A DNA stretch of 64,000 bases. It comes from Alteromonadaceae bacterium Bs31 (lineage in GTDB: Bacteria > Pseudomonadota > Gammaproteobacteria > Pseudomonadales > Cellvibrionaceae). A program made the translations under genes and the position numbers. Location: positions 114,271 to 178,270 of the forward strand of contig FXAI01000010.1 of NCBI GenBank assembly GCA_900177435.1, written 5' to 3'. The notes under the pieces were generated by a model, which did not search any database, was not told where the DNA came from, and saw nothing but the letters and a program-made list of their open reading frames with translations. Of the stretch, positions 29,262 through 39,427 are shown in pieces (the first letter of the stretch is position 1; the number at the start of each line of letters is the position of its first letter).

Positions 29262-29789
29262 TTAGTGATCCATCGTTAGATGGTCTTCGAGCAATTGATT
29301 TTCACGCTCTGCGATACGATTAACTAATGTTGTACCAAATACACCGGAAATGGCTGCAACCATACCAGCCATGGTGGGAATAGTTGCGCGTGACACGCCC
29401 GACGCCATGGATTTGGCATCACCACCACCGGTTACAGCAAGTACGTTAAATACTTCGATCATACCCGTAACGGTACCCAGCAGCCCTAACAAGGGGCAAA
29501 GGGTTACCATGGTGCCAAGTATGTCCAAGTTCTGGTTTATCTTGTTTGCAGCACGAGAAATCAATGCGATACGAATCTTGCGAGCGTTCCAGGATTTGCG
29601 CTCTGCGCGTGCTTCCCAGACACCTACCGTTTGACTCTTTACCTTACTCAATGATCCCTTGTAAAACCAAAGCCGCTCGAAGATTACAGTCCACATGGCA
29701 AATGCCAGAGCCGCAATCCAAAAAAGGATGGGCCCACCTGATGCAACAAAGGCTGTAATGGCTGCCCAAGTCTCCATCAATGCAAGCAT
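29262..29789 (-). CDS. exbB: MotA/TolQ/ExbB proton-channel family protein (short ExbB)
   Basis: The 175-residue protein has three membrane segments and the signature region LGTMVTLCPLLGLLGTVTGM followed by MASGVSRATIPTMAGMVAAI. It is preceded by a strong ribosome site (GAGGAG). It is the shorter of two ExbB-type proteins in this operon and lies directly before exbD, so it is the likely ExbB partner of the motor. Confidence 0.93.
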   Translation of the reverse strand: MLALMETWAAITAFVASGGPILFWIAALAFAMWTVIFERLWFYKGSLSKVKSQTVGVWEARAERKSWNARKIRIALISRAANKINQNLDILGTMVTLCPLLGLLGTVTGMIEVFNVLAVTGGGDAKSMASGVSRATIPTMAGMVAAISGVFGTTLVNRIAERENQLLEDHLTMDH

Positions 29790-29859
29790 GTCTATCTCCT
29801 CTCAAAATTGGGTGCTGCGAACCCACATAGTATGGTCTGCAGCACCACGGTTAAGGGTT

Positions 29860-31239
29860 TTACTTGCGCTCAGATTTCTCAGCAATCAAGCCTGCGCTCT
29901 CTTCTTCAAGAACATGAAGAATACGCTGAGCCTTGCCGTTTAAGAACGTGTGCAAGAGTACGGTTGGGATCGCGACTACCAGACCAAGTACAGTAGTAAC
30001 CAGTGCACCGGAAATACCACCGGCCATTGCTTTCGGATCACCTGCACCGTAGATAGTAATTGCCTGGAAGGTCACGATCATACCGGTAACGGTACCCAGC
30101 AGACCCAACAGAGGAGCAACCATGGAGATAATCTTCAGTATGTTCAAGCCACTCTCAATGGGTGGACCTTCTTTCAGAATCGCCTCTTCCAACTTCAACT
30201 CAAGCGTTTCGGTGTCTGCGCCTGGATTATCTTCAGCAACTTTCAGTACGCGGCCAAGAGGGTTATTGGGGTTAGCAGTATTGGATTTGAGCTGACGGCG
30301 AACTCTTCCACTGATGCCACCGAGAACAATAAACCGGAACAAGGCAAGTAACAGCGCAAAACCACCAACACCGGAGATGATGTAACCCACCAGTTTACCT
30401 TGATGCCAGCGCTCTGGGATTGAGGGGCTGTTGATCAGCGCCTTGAGTAGAGTACCGCCGGCAGGACCTGTTGGGTCAACACCCACTTTGGTGAAGCCAG
30501 AAGTAGCATCTTGCAGGGCTTGAGCAGCGCTCTGAAGCTTACCTGAAGGCTGACGAGCCAGTTCATTTAACGAACCGCTACCTTGGTCAAAGGTAAGGAA
30601 CTTACCGTCAGACAGCAGGTTGTAGTTACCTACACGCACCACGGTGCGCTCGGCCTTATTACCAGCTGGGTCGGCAACGGTAGAGTTAAACCTGACAACT
30701 TTACCGGACTCAATTGTCTCACGCTGAAGTTCAAACCACAGGCGCTCGATCTCTTGAATAGAAGGCAGCTTGGTTTCGCTGTTCATCTTTTCAATCAACT
30801 CATTAATGAACTCGGTTCGGCCCGGAAGCTGAGAGCTCACAATAGACGTGTCGATAGCAGTACGCAGGTCACCCGCTGTAGAGGTAAGGTGACCAAATAA
30901 TTCTTTCAAAGAACCCAAACGGTCATCCAATTGCTGGCGCTTAGCCTGAACCAACACTTCTTGTTCTTTATATTGGTTTTCCAGGCGCTCTGAACGCTTC
31001 TCTTCAGCTAGTTTTTCAGCTTGTGCCTTTTTAAGCGCATTTGCCTGGTTAGCCTTATCCTTGCGGAAGGATGCTTCACGCTGCTTATGCTCTTTGGTCT
31101 CAGAGATCTGAGCGTTTTTCACCATTTTCAACAGCTCTTCAAGGCTGGCAGCCTTGTCTTGAGCCAGGGCGCTTCCCGAAAGGGCCAATGCGCCTGCTGC
31201 GGTGAAGGCAAGCAATTTTTGTTTAATAGTCATTTTCAT
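29860..31239 (-). CDS. Long MotA/TolQ/ExbB family protein with periplasmic coiled-coil region
   Basis: The 459-residue protein has a signal peptide (to about residue 26), a long charged, probably coiled-coil region (about 30-130), a middle periplasmic domain, and a C-terminal ExbB-like channel domain with three membrane segments (MVAPLLGLLGTVTGMIVTFQ, MAGGISGALVTTVLGLVVAI). It overlaps the DUF3450 gene by ATGA, indicating translational coupling. Such extended ExbB proteins paired with DUF3450 are a recurring marine TonB arrangement. The periplasmic part may touch the cell wall or the TPR partner. Confidence 0.88.
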   Translation of the reverse strand: MKMTIKQKLLAFTAAGALALSGSALAQDKAASLEELLKMVKNAQISETKEHKQREASFRKDKANQANALKKAQAEKLAEEKRSERLENQYKEQEVLVQAKRQQLDDRLGSLKELFGHLTSTAGDLRTAIDTSIVSSQLPGRTEFINELIEKMNSETKLPSIQEIERLWFELQRETIESGKVVRFNSTVADPAGNKAERTVVRVGNYNLLSDGKFLTFDQGSGSLNELARQPSGKLQSAAQALQDATSGFTKVGVDPTGPAGGTLLKALINSPSIPERWHQGKLVGYIISGVGGFALLLALFRFIVLGGISGRVRRQLKSNTANPNNPLGRVLKVAEDNPGADTETLELKLEEAILKEGPPIESGLNILKIISMVAPLLGLLGTVTGMIVTFQAITIYGAGDPKAMAGGISGALVTTVLGLVVAIPTVLLHTFLNGKAQRILHVLEEESAGLIAEKSERK

Positions 31240-32021
31240 TGGGAAACCTCCGGAGCCAGAATTGGCAACTCCAACACGTCAATGGCCGCCTGTTTCTTCG
31301 CGATGCGAATACCCTTAAGGATTGCTGCACGATAGTCACCGGCGTCAAGCTCAATCCACGCGCGTTGAGCCTGATCCCAAGCACCAGACAGCTTAGTGTC
31401 AGTTGTCTGGTACATCATAGCGACGCGACCAACAACCAAAACATTCACCTGACGCTCTTGACCACCTACTTCGAGCGTATCGACGTAAGTATCTACCTTA
31501 CGGCCATATTCAGCTTCGATGTTGTATGCCTCGAGTACCTGACGGAACTTCTCAGCAACAGAAATATCTGCACGATCCTGATTGGAGCGAAGGCTTTCAA
31601 CGCGATCACGACGTTCTTGCAGGTGGAAAGGTACATCAAGCTCCACAAACTGCTCCAGCCCATCCAGCATACGCAAGATTAGAGGCTGAATTTGACGCTC
31701 TATCACTGTTACCTGATCTATTGACTGGTTCAGGTCGTCTATCACTCTGCGCTGGTTAGCAAGTTGCTTTTCCAGCTGAGAGTTGTAAACCTTCAGGCCG
31801 TCAATTTCTTTTGAAACAATTTTGAATTTCTGCAACAGGCTGGCTGTGTCAGTCTGAAGCTTGTCAATTCGCTTTTGTGATTGCTGTCCAGCACTAGTCT
31901 TGGCTTGACTAAGCTGTATTACGGCATCCAAGGTTTTATCTGCATGGGTAGCGCTTGCCAAAAGTGCGCCTGCAGAAAGGACTGTGGTTAGTGCCACAGC
32001 TTTGATTCGCTGGTTCTTCAT
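31236..32021 (-). CDS. DUF3450 periplasmic coiled-coil protein
   Basis: I choose the ATG at 32021 (261 residues) because GGGGGA precedes it and the product then starts with a signal peptide (MKNQRIKAVALTTVLSAGAL, cleaved after THA). A heptad-rich coiled coil spans about residues 30-110, then a compact C-terminal part. It is the first gene of the six-gene TonB operon. DUF3450 proteins are known by context only; they probably assist the extended ExbB protein in the periplasm. Confidence 0.85.
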   Translation of the reverse strand: MKNQRIKAVALTTVLSAGALLASATHADKTLDAVIQLSQAKTSAGQQSQKRIDKLQTDTASLLQKFKIVSKEIDGLKVYNSQLEKQLANQRRVIDDLNQSIDQVTVIERQIQPLILRMLDGLEQFVELDVPFHLQERRDRVESLRSNQDRADISVAEKFRQVLEAYNIEAEYGRKVDTYVDTLEVGGQERQVNVLVVGRVAMMYQTTDTKLSGAWDQAQRAWIELDAGDYRAAILKGIRIAKKQAAIDVLELPILAPEVSQ

Positions 32022-32222
32022 AAATCCCCCAACTCGGGTTCGTGCGTTGAAAAGATTGCGACCGGAGTAAACATACATCGTTTGCTTCCAGAATGTGTTA
32101 ATAAAATATGGGTTTGAGACTTGGTAATCGTCAGAGTTGCGCATTTTAATAAGAGCGCTTGGAAACATTCAAACACAAAAATAAACCACTAGATTCATGT
32201 CAACAAACCATAACCAAAAGTA

Positions 32223-32270
32223 ACATTATTTATTGTAACCTCGCCACACAGGTAACACCTCGGTAACACC
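32223..32270 (-). promoter_or_regulatory. Cluster of GTTAC repeats upstream of the TonB operon
   Basis: On the minus strand GTTAC occurs four times between 32270 and 32220, including two exact copies of GGTGTTACC spaced 11 bp apart (32251-32259 and 32262-32270). The 11-bp spacing is about one helical turn, as in operator arrays. It lies about 200-250 bp before the DUF3450 start in the gene-free stretch 32022-32356. No regulator can be named. Confidence 0.35.
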
Positions 32271-32356
32271 AGATCACAATTCATACGCCACATAGATCTG
32301 CGGCATGGCGCGAATTTTCTGCTACTGCAGCTATTCAGCATAGCTCAATTTTGCAG

Positions 32357-32872
32357 TTACCCACACCGATCCAAGGTAACAAATGAAAAAGCAGGGGAAT
32401 TATTGCCTTGTCCAGCAAAATCCTGCCTCTCCCGCTCCTGCCACTGGTCATGATTTAGCGAAGGAAACGTTGTGTCTCCCTCCACATCTGCATGCACCTC
32501 AGTGAAATATATTCGCTGCGCCAATGGCAAGGCTTGTCGATAAAGTTCAGCGCCGCCAATGACCATCTGCGTATCGACACCGAGCTTTTTAGCCTGCCCT
32601 GAACCGCGAATAAGCGCCTGTTCCAAGGAGGACGCGACAATAGCACCCTCCGCATGCCAATCTTTTTGACGTGTAACAATAATATTTGTTCTGCCAGGCA
32701 AAGCTTTGCCGATAGATTCAAATGTTTTGCGCCCCATCAAGATTGGGTGACCCCAGGTAATTTTTTTAAAATGTTTGAAATCCTCAGGCAAATGCCAAGG
32801 CATTCCGTTGTCGCGGCCAATTATTCCGTTGCGGGCAACAGCGACCACTAAAGCGATATTAATATTTGCCAA
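32357..32872 (-). CDS. folA: Dihydrofolate reductase
   Basis: FolA reduces dihydrofolate to tetrahydrofolate with NADPH, the target of trimethoprim. The 171-residue protein has the family start (VVAVARNGIIGRDNGMPWHLPEDF), the cofactor-binding segment ILMGRKTFESIGKALPGRTN and the GGAELY motif. It follows thyA by 25 bp, linking the two enzymes of the thymidylate cycle. Confidence 0.97.
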   Translation of the reverse strand: MANINIALVVAVARNGIIGRDNGMPWHLPEDFKHFKKITWGHPILMGRKTFESIGKALPGRTNIIVTRQKDWHAEGAIVASSLEQALIRGSGQAKKLGVDTQMVIGGAELYRQALPLAQRIYFTEVHADVEGDTTFPSLNHDQWQERERQDFAGQGNNSPAFSFVTLDRCG

Positions 32873-32897
32873 TTTTATTCACCTACCATTTATATGC

Positions 32898-33731
32898 TTA
32901 TACAGATATAGGTGCTGGAATGTGAGGGTGTGCCTGATAATCGAGCAACTCAAAATCCTCATAACAAAAATCAAACAGGCTGCTGACTGCCGGGTTGATT
33001 TTCATTGTGGGTAGTGGCAACGGATCTCTGGACAACTGAAGTTCAACCTGCTCCAGATGATTAATATATAGATGGGCGTCACCAAAGGTATGTATGAAAT
33101 CTCCGGGCTCTAGCCCCGTCACCTGCGCTATCATCATGGTCAACAGCGCATAGGATGCAATATTGAAGGGTACGCCGAGAAAGATGTCTGCACTGCGCTG
33201 GTAGAGCTGACAACTCAACTTCCCCTCCAGCACGTAAAACTGAAACATCGTGTGGCAGGGCGGCAAGGCCATTTTCCCCTGCTGCGCATTGTCTTGGGGT
33301 GAAACGCCTTCATCAGGCAGCAGCGAGGGGTTCCATGCAGAAACAATGAGTCTGCGCGAGTCGGGTTTATTTTTTATCTGCTCGAGCAGCTGTGTCATTT
33401 GGTCTATGGACTCACCATTTGGGCAAGGCCAGGATCGCCATTGCGCACCATAGACGGGGCCAAGGTCTCCCGCCTCCGTCGCCCAGGCATCCCAGATTTT
33501 CACACCATGCTCATTAAGGTAGGCAATATTGGTATCGCCCTTTAAGAACCACAAGAGCTCATGAATAATCGATTTAAGGTGGCATTTTTTTGTGGTTACC
33601 AGCGGGAAGCCTTCAGCCAGATCAAAACGCATCTGGTAGCCAAAATGGCTGATAGTGCCCGTGCCTGTTCTATCTTGCTTGCGAACACCTTTATCTCGCA
33701 CATGCCGCATCAAATCTAAATACTGTTTCAC
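32898..33731 (-). CDS. thyA: Thymidylate synthase
   Basis: ThyA methylates dUMP to dTMP using methylene-tetrahydrofolate. The 277-residue protein contains the active-site cysteine in [13 protein letters not shown], the phosphate-binding [17 protein letters not shown], and the C-terminal PAPISV. The order lgt-thyA-folA on one strand is common in gammaproteobacteria and suggests cotranscription. Confidence 0.97.
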   Translation of the reverse strand: MKQYLDLMRHVRDKGVRKQDRTGTGTISHFGYQMRFDLAEGFPLVTTKKCHLKSIIHELLWFLKGDTNIAYLNEHGVKIWDAWATEAGDLGPVYGAQWRSWPCPNGESIDQMTQLLEQIKNKPDSRRLIVSAWNPSLLPDEGVSPQDNAQQGKMALPPCHTMFQFYVLEGKLSCQLYQRSADIFLGVPFNIASYALLTMMIAQVTGLEPGDFIHTFGDAHLYINHLEQVELQLSRDPLPLPTMKINPAVSSLFDFCYEDFELLDYQAHPHIPAPISV

Positions 33732-33757
33732 CGCTAAACCCGATTAGTTTACGTTCT

Positions 33758-34588
33758 TTATTTTACTTGCTTCTTGGCTGCACTTTTATACGACCACACC
33801 ATAATGGCTGCCCCGGCGATAGCCATGGGAACAGTAAGCAATTGGCCGCGAGTGAAAAACTCAAACAGGTCAAAACCAATATGCGCATCTGGCTCGCGGT
33901 AGAACTCAATAATAAAGCGAAAACAACCGTAAAGGATAAGAAACAAGGCCCCTACAGATGCTCGCGGACGAGGCTTACTCGAATACCAGAACAGCAGTAC
34001 AAATAAAAGCACCCCTTCAAGGGAAGCCTGATAGAGCTGAGACGGATGACGCACCAGCGCCTCGGGATCATTGGGGAAGATCATGCCGATAGCCGCCGTG
34101 GTTTCCCGGCCCCAAAGCTCCTGCCCAATAAAGTTACCCAGCCGTCCGAAGCACAAACCGATGGGGGCAAGAGGCACCAGAAAATCCATGAGATCGAGAA
34201 AGTTAACCTGGATTTTCCGGGCGTATAAGCCCATGGCCACTAATACACCGAGCATACCGCCATGGAATGACATCCCCCCTTCCCATACGCGCAACAACCA
34301 GATGGGGTCTTCCAGGAAGGCACCAAAATTGTAGAAGAATACATAGCCCATGCGCGCACCGATCACCAAGCCGAGTGCACCGTAAAAAATCATGTCTTCC
34401 ACTTGGTTTTTTTGCAACGCAGTGTGAGGCTTACTGGCGCGATACAAGCCAAGCAACCAAGCGGAGGCAAAACCAAACAGGTACATCAAACCGTACCAAT
34501 GAATATCAGGTAATGAAAAAGTCTTGCCGAAAATCTGGTGTGTGCCCAGTGAAATAGCAACAGGATCAATTTCTGGATATTTAAGCAT
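33758..34588 (-). CDS. lgt: Prolipoprotein diacylglyceryl transferase
   Basis: Lgt attaches diacylglycerol to the lipobox cysteine of prolipoproteins at the inner membrane. The 276-residue protein has about seven membrane segments and the family signature around GLCFGRLGNFIGQELWGRET, with the upstream HGGMLGV motif. Several lipoproteins in this window (LptE and others) depend on this enzyme. It precedes thyA by 26 bp. Confidence 0.96.
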   Translation of the reverse strand: MLKYPEIDPVAISLGTHQIFGKTFSLPDIHWYGLMYLFGFASAWLLGLYRASKPHTALQKNQVEDMIFYGALGLVIGARMGYVFFYNFGAFLEDPIWLLRVWEGGMSFHGGMLGVLVAMGLYARKIQVNFLDLMDFLVPLAPIGLCFGRLGNFIGQELWGRETTAAIGMIFPNDPEALVRHPSQLYQASLEGVLLFVLLFWYSSKPRPRASVGALFLILYGCFRFIIEFYREPDAHIGFDLFEFFTRGQLLTVPMAIAGAAIMVWSYKSAAKKQVK

Positions 34589-34703
34589 GCAGTATCACTT
34601 GCTGATGTAATGTGCTGATTTAGGGGTGAAGGCCATCAAGCGCTCAGCTCAAGGCGTGCAGATAATAACAGACCGAAGTGGCGTTTTGTGAAGGGATTTT
34701 GGC

Positions 34704-36968
34704 TTATTCTTCGCGCATTGGACGAACAATACGGGTAAGACCGAACTGGCGGAATGTTGCGTCGATGCAACGATGAATGGATTCAGTGTCCGGCAAAACC
34801 ATCACCTCTGCCAACAGCTCCTCTGCCTGCTGCAGGCTGATACTCCTCACAACAGACTTTACTTTAAGCAAGTGTGTTGCGCTCATGGATAGCACATCGT
34901 AGCCCATTGCCATGAGCAACAGAGCTGCTGCCGGGTCACCAGCCACTTCACCACAGATACTAACAGGCACGCCCTGGCTGTGAGAATCTTTTACCACATG
35001 GTACAAGGCTCGCAACACTGCCGGGTGCATGGAGTGATAGAGGTCGGCCACCCGAGGGTTGTTGCGATCCACTGCCAGCAGGTACTGGGTTAGGTCGTTA
35101 CTTCCCACAGAAAGAAAATCCACCCGCGCAGCAAAATCTTTGGTCTGATACACCGCTCCAGGTACCTCGATCATCACTCCTAATGGTGGCATTTTGACCT
35201 TATGGCCTTCTTCCAGCAACTCGTCGTAGGCGCGGTAAAGCAGCATTTGAGCAATTTCCAATTCGCTGATATTACTCACCATTGGCAACATAATACGCAA
35301 ATTGTCCAGGCCCTCACTGGCCTTAAGCATGGCGCGAATCTGCACCAGAAATATTTCCGGGTGATCCAGTGTAACGCGAATACCGCGCCAGCCAAGAAAG
35401 GGGTTTTCCTCTTCAATGGGAAAGTAGGGCAGCGACTTGTCGCCCCCCACATCCAGGGTTCTCATGGTCACCGTATGCGGGGCGAAAGCAGCCAGCTGAT
35501 CCCGATATGTCTGGCGCTGCTCCTCTTCGCTGGGAAAACGATCCCGCAGCATAAACGGTATTTCGGTACGGTATAAACCCACACCTTCAGCCCCTCGCTC
35601 CAGGGAGATCATGGCATCGGCCATGAGGCCGGTATTTACCCAAAGCGCTACGCGGTGATGGTCCAGGGTTTCGCAAGGTAAATCCTTCAGCGCCTCCAAA
35701 CCTGCAACCAGCTGCACGTCTTCTTCGACTATCGCCTGGTATTGCACCCGCAGACTTTCGCTTGGGTCGCTGTAAACACTGCCGCGATATCCATCAACAA
35801 TGAGCTCTCGGCCTTCCATACGGGTAAAGGGCAGATCAACCGCACCCATTACCGTTGGAATACCGATCGAGCGCGCCAGTATTGCAATGTGCGAGTTACT
35901 GGAGCCCCGGGTGGAGACAATCCCAACTAGGCGGCCTTCCGGCACCTCCGCCAACACCGAAGCGGTGAGGTCCTCCCCCACCAATATGGTATTTTCGGGG
36001 TAAGCAGGTTGCTGCTCTCTTTTTGCACTTTCCTGAAGATAGGCAAGCACTCTGCTTCCCAGATCGCGAACATCTGAGGCTCGCTCCTGCAAATAGGGAT
36101 CATGCATGGAGGAGAATATTTTCACATGCTCCAGAATGACTTCACTCCAGGCACTGGGCGCCGCCAGACCGCCGCGAATTTTTTCAGTAACCTCGCCACC
36201 CAATGCGGTATCGTCAAGCATGCCTATATAGGCATCAAACAAAATACGTTCTTCTCGGTTTAGACGGCTTTCCAGCTGCGAGGCGAGCTTTTTAATATCC
36301 TCACGAACGGCCGCCAGGCCCTCCTGAAAAAATGCCAGCTCTTCCTCAACATTATCGCAAGTCTGGTAAGGCACCGATTTGAGGTCTGCCAGTGGAGCAA
36401 CCACCACCGCCTCACCAATAGCAACACCGGAAGCGCCGGGCACCCCCATAAATCGCACTTCGGTCTTTGGCCCAATAGTTCTTAATGCGCCTGTGGCCTC
36501 AGCATGGGCAATTACTGCAGCAAGCTGGGCAGACATGGTCACCAGAAAGGCTTCTTCGCCTTCGTCAAAACGGCGTTTCTCCCGCTGCTGCACCACCAGC
36601 ACGCCCAATATTTGGCGATGATGAATAATGGGCACACCGAGGAAAGAACGAAAGCGCTCTTCGCCGGTAGCCGCAAAATACTGGTACTTGGGATGAGATT
36701 CCGCATCATCAAGATTAAGCGGCTCCTCCCGGAAGGCGACGTAGCCCACCAGCCCTTCATTCAATGACAGTTTTACCTCGCCCACTGCTTGCTGGTTAAG
36801 ACCTTCTGTAGCCATCAGCATAAAATTGTCGTTGGCACTGCGCAGGTACACCGAGCAAACCTCGGTGCTCATGGCCTGTCTTACACGGGAAACAATAATC
36901 TCAAGAACGGCATTAAGATCTGCTGCTGCATTAACTTCCTGAACAATACTGCGCAGGGAATTTAGCAT
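34704..36968 (-). CDS. ptsP: Phosphoenolpyruvate-protein phosphotransferase of the nitrogen PTS (EI-Ntr)
   Basis: EI-Ntr passes phosphate from PEP to NPr. The 754-residue protein starts with a GAF domain (about 1-160) that in other species senses glutamine. It continues with the EI core: phospho-histidine region [20 protein letters not shown], and the PEP-binding barrel with [20 protein letters not shown] and [19 protein letters not shown]. It overlaps rppH by seven bases, the usual gammaproteobacterial pairing. Confidence 0.96.
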   Translation of the reverse strand: MLNSLRSIVQEVNAAADLNAVLEIIVSRVRQAMSTEVCSVYLRSANDNFMLMATEGLNQQAVGEVKLSLNEGLVGYVAFREEPLNLDDAESHPKYQYFAATGEERFRSFLGVPIIHHRQILGVLVVQQREKRRFDEGEEAFLVTMSAQLAAVIAHAEATGALRTIGPKTEVRFMGVPGASGVAIGEAVVVAPLADLKSVPYQTCDNVEEELAFFQEGLAAVREDIKKLASQLESRLNREERILFDAYIGMLDDTALGGEVTEKIRGGLAAPSAWSEVILEHVKIFSSMHDPYLQERASDVRDLGSRVLAYLQESAKREQQPAYPENTILVGEDLTASVLAEVPEGRLVGIVSTRGSSNSHIAILARSIGIPTVMGAVDLPFTRMEGRELIVDGYRGSVYSDPSESLRVQYQAIVEEDVQLVAGLEALKDLPCETLDHHRVALWVNTGLMADAMISLERGAEGVGLYRTEIPFMLRDRFPSEEEQRQTYRDQLAAFAPHTVTMRTLDVGGDKSLPYFPIEEENPFLGWRGIRVTLDHPEIFLVQIRAMLKASEGLDNLRIMLPMVSNISELEIAQMLLYRAYDELLEEGHKVKMPPLGVMIEVPGAVYQTKDFAARVDFLSVGSNDLTQYLLAVDRNNPRVADLYHSMHPAVLRALYHVVKDSHSQGVPVSICGEVAGDPAAALLLMAMGYDVLSMSATHLLKVKSVVRSISLQQAEELLAEVMVLPDTESIHRCIDATFRQFGLTRIVRPMREE

Positions 36969-37468
36969 GCAGCCTCCGACAGTGAAGTAATAAGCCGGTT
37001 GTGGGCGGGGGCGAGTTCTTTCAATGCGCGCCGATACACCTCGCGCTTAAAAGCCACCACATTAGTAAGGGGGTACCAATAACTTACCCAGCGCCAGTAA
37101 TCAAACTCGGGTGGGCCGTCTTCTGCATTGAGTTTAATGTCGCTGTCATCGCTGCGTAGGTGCAGCAAGAACCACTTTTGCTTTTGGCCTACACACAGCG
37201 GTTCCTTTTGCCGCACCAAGCGCTGGGGCAAGCGATAGCGCAGCCAACCTTGAGTCACCGCCTTAATGTCAACATCTGTGTCCCGCAAGCCAACTTCCTC
37301 GCGCAATTCCCGGAATAAAGCCTGCTCGGCAGACTCATGCTCCTTTATACCTCCCTGGGGAAACTGCCAGGCATCCTGCCCACCTACACGACGAGCCCAC
37401 AGAACTGAACCATCACCGCGAGCCAGCACAATGCCAACGTTGGGCCTAAATCCATCGGTATCTATCAC
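36962..37468 (-). CDS. rppH: RNA pyrophosphohydrolase
   Basis: RppH removes pyrophosphate from the 5' end of mRNAs and so starts their decay. The 168-residue protein carries a full Nudix box at residues 39-61 ([20 protein letters not shown] and VGL) after the conserved [20 protein letters not shown]. Length and start match the family. It is cotranscribed with ptsP. Confidence 0.96.
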   Translation of the reverse strand: MIDTDGFRPNVGIVLARGDGSVLWARRVGGQDAWQFPQGGIKEHESAEQALFRELREEVGLRDTDVDIKAVTQGWLRYRLPQRLVRQKEPLCVGQKQKWFLLHLRSDDSDIKLNAEDGPPEFDYWRWVSYWYPLTNVVAFKREVYRRALKELAPAHNRLITSLSEAAC

Positions 37469-37520
37469 GGCGACCTCTTTCTTCTAACCCGCAGAGTGGA
37501 GACTACGAGTAGTAAATAAT

Positions 37521-37529
37521 TGTTATAAT
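37521..37529 (+). promoter_or_regulatory. Extended -10 promoter for the HAD phosphatase gene
   Basis: TGTTATAAT at 37521-37529 is a perfect extended -10 (TG-N-TATAAT). The -35 region is poor, as often with extended -10 promoters. It lies 95 bp before the TTG start of the next gene in the divergent region with rppH. Confidence 0.5.
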
Positions 37530-37623
37530 CTTACCCCTATTGTTTCACAAAGAAGCAAAGTTCAGCAATTCACCACAGTTAGCGACCGCAACGGCCCTGA
37601 CAGCACCCTTTGAGTAGTTAATA

Positions 37624-38277
37624 TTGAGTTTAGCGCTATTTGACCTGGACAATACCCTTATCGCCGGGGACAGCGACCATTTATGGGGAGAATTTCTCAT
37701 AGAACAGGGGCTGGTAGATGACAAAGCCTATAAAAGGACCAACGATCAGTTCTATCAGGATTACGTCGATGGCAGTCTGGATATACGCGCTTACCTGCGC
37801 TTTGCGCTCGAACCACTAACCCGCTTCACATTTCCGCAACTCAGTGCTCTACATGAACGATTTTTCGCCAGTAGAATAGCACCCATCATGCTCCCTAAAG
37901 CCGCGGAGCTAATTGACAGGCATCGCCGACTGGGCGATGAACTGGTAATCATCACCGCGACCAACAAATTTATTACAGCACCCATCGCGAATAAACTGGG
38001 TATTGCGCATCTGTTGGCGAGTGAAGGAGAAATTGTAAACCAGCGTTATACCGGCGAACCTGTGGGCATTCCCTGCTTTAAGGAAGGAAAGGTAGAGCGT
38101 CTATTCCAGTGGATACAGGAACAACAGCAAAGCATCGAGGGCAGCCATTTTTACAGTGACTCTGCCAACGATATCCCTCTGCTGGAAGCGGTTAGCTACC
38201 CTGTTGCTGTCGACCCGGACGAACGCTTGCGAAGCGTTGCACAGGAGCGTGACTGGCCAGTAATTAGCTTGCGCTAA
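37624..38277 (+). CDS. HAD-IB family phosphatase (SerB-like)
   Basis: The 217-residue protein has the HAD nucleophile motif in ALFDLDNTLIAGDSDHLW with aspartates 7 and 9, motif II in VIITATNKFI, and motif III/IV in FYSDSANDIPLL. It resembles SerB-like hydrolases (HAD-IB) that act on small phosphorylated metabolites or phospholipid head groups; the substrate is unknown. The start is a TTG at 37624, the only choice that keeps the first motif at the N terminus. Confidence 0.9.
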   Translation: MSLALFDLDNTLIAGDSDHLWGEFLIEQGLVDDKAYKRTNDQFYQDYVDGSLDIRAYLRFALEPLTRFTFPQLSALHERFFASRIAPIMLPKAAELIDRHRRLGDELVIITATNKFITAPIANKLGIAHLLASEGEIVNQRYTGEPVGIPCFKEGKVERLFQWIQEQQQSIEGSHFYSDSANDIPLLEAVSYPVAVDPDERLRSVAQERDWPVISLR

Positions 38278-38315
38278 GTATTGGTCAGCTTACGATAGTA
38301 ATCAGGATTTCATTG

Positions 38316-39395
38316 ATGGAAAAACACATGCGCTTTATCGCCGCCGCCCTGGCCATGCTGGGCCTGCTTGCCTGCGAATCAAAAGATAAACCCAAAGACT
38401 CGGTGCCACCGGCGCCCACTGAGGAAGAGCAAGTTAAAACTGTCTCCACCGAGCAGGAAACCGCACTACTGTGGGAGTTTGGCGATAAGGTAACGACTAA
38501 TTTTGAGCAAAGCAGCCAGGCACTACTCAATGCTATTAAAGCCTTTCTTGATGAGCCAACGGCGGAGACACTGGGTAGTGCTCGCACAAACTGGAACAAT
38601 GCCCATGCCAGCTACCAGCATTTATTTCTCATTAACCAGTTCAGCCGGGTAGAACCAAGTTTATTTGGCGCCATGGCGCGAGCACAATTTGCCCTGGCTG
38701 CTCACCCCATCCAACCGGGCTACCTGGATTATTTCGACGTGTACCCCTATTCCGGCCTGGTGCACGACATGAGCGTGGAACTAAATGAAGAGTTACTGCG
38801 ACAACAACACGGCTTAACGGATGCAGCAGATGTTGTGCTCGGCTTGTATGCCATTGAATTCATGCTGTTTGGCGAAAGCGGCGCACGGCCCCTTAGCGAT
38901 TATCAAGCGGTGCTCGAGCTATCACAAGCCGACAAAGAAAAAGGCTTCGTCGATACCACAGAAACACCCAACAATCGTCGCCGACTGCTGCTGCAACGGC
39001 AGGCTGAGCTTCTGGTTGAAGACGCTAAACAAGCCTCTCAAGACTGGCGCGCCATTCGTGAACAGTGGCAGCAATTAAGCTATAACGTACAAAGAAGAAC
39101 AGTACACAAGGCCTTCGAGCAGGGCCTCACCCAAGTACTGCTTCAAACCGCCAGTGCCAGCGAAAGCGAAGGCCCTGCGCACTCTCGCTCAGCACAAGAT
39201 CTTTCTGTGGCCATTCGCTCGCTGGAAGCGGCACACTACTGGCTACCCCAATACCTCCGGGAAGAACAACTCAAGCTTCTGCAGGAAGCGGCTGAAGCGC
39301 TTGAACTGGCAAATAAGGCTGAAGATGAAAAAACCGTGTGGCGTCAAACCTACAAAGACCTGAAAATGGCCATGGACCTCACCAGGGGAATATAG
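38316..39395 (+). CDS. Imelysin-family lipoprotein
   Basis: From the ATG at 38316 (359 residues) the protein has a lipoprotein signal (AMLGLLAC) and a helical imelysin/M75 domain. Imelysin-like proteins such as IrpA and EfeO relatives are linked with iron or metal uptake. The usual GxHxxE motif reads GLYAIE in DVVLGLYAIEFMLFGESGA, so the histidine is replaced by tyrosine, and the protein may not bind metal there. An 18-bp palindrome follows the stop. Confidence 0.8.
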   Translation: MEKHMRFIAAALAMLGLLACESKDKPKDSVPPAPTEEEQVKTVSTEQETALLWEFGDKVTTNFEQSSQALLNAIKAFLDEPTAETLGSARTNWNNAHASYQHLFLINQFSRVEPSLFGAMARAQFALAAHPIQPGYLDYFDVYPYSGLVHDMSVELNEELLRQQHGLTDAADVVLGLYAIEFMLFGESGARPLSDYQAVLELSQADKEKGFVDTTETPNNRRRLLLQRQAELLVEDAKQASQDWRAIREQWQQLSYNVQRRTVHKAFEQGLTQVLLQTASASESEGPAHSRSAQDLSVAIRSLEAAHYWLPQYLREEQLKLLQEAAEALELANKAEDEKTVWRQTYKDLKMAMDLTRGI

Positions 39396-39396
39396 A

Positions 39397-39414
39397 AGGC
39401 CTGCGCGCAGGCCT
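39397..39414 (+). terminator. Palindromic hairpin after the imelysin gene
   Basis: AGGCCTGCGCGCAGGCCT is a perfect 18-bp palindrome starting two bases after the stop codon (39393-39395). It lacks a good T run, so it may be a weak terminator or an mRNA 3' end stabiliser. Confidence 0.45.
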
Positions 39415-39427
39415 CCCCCTCAAGCCC

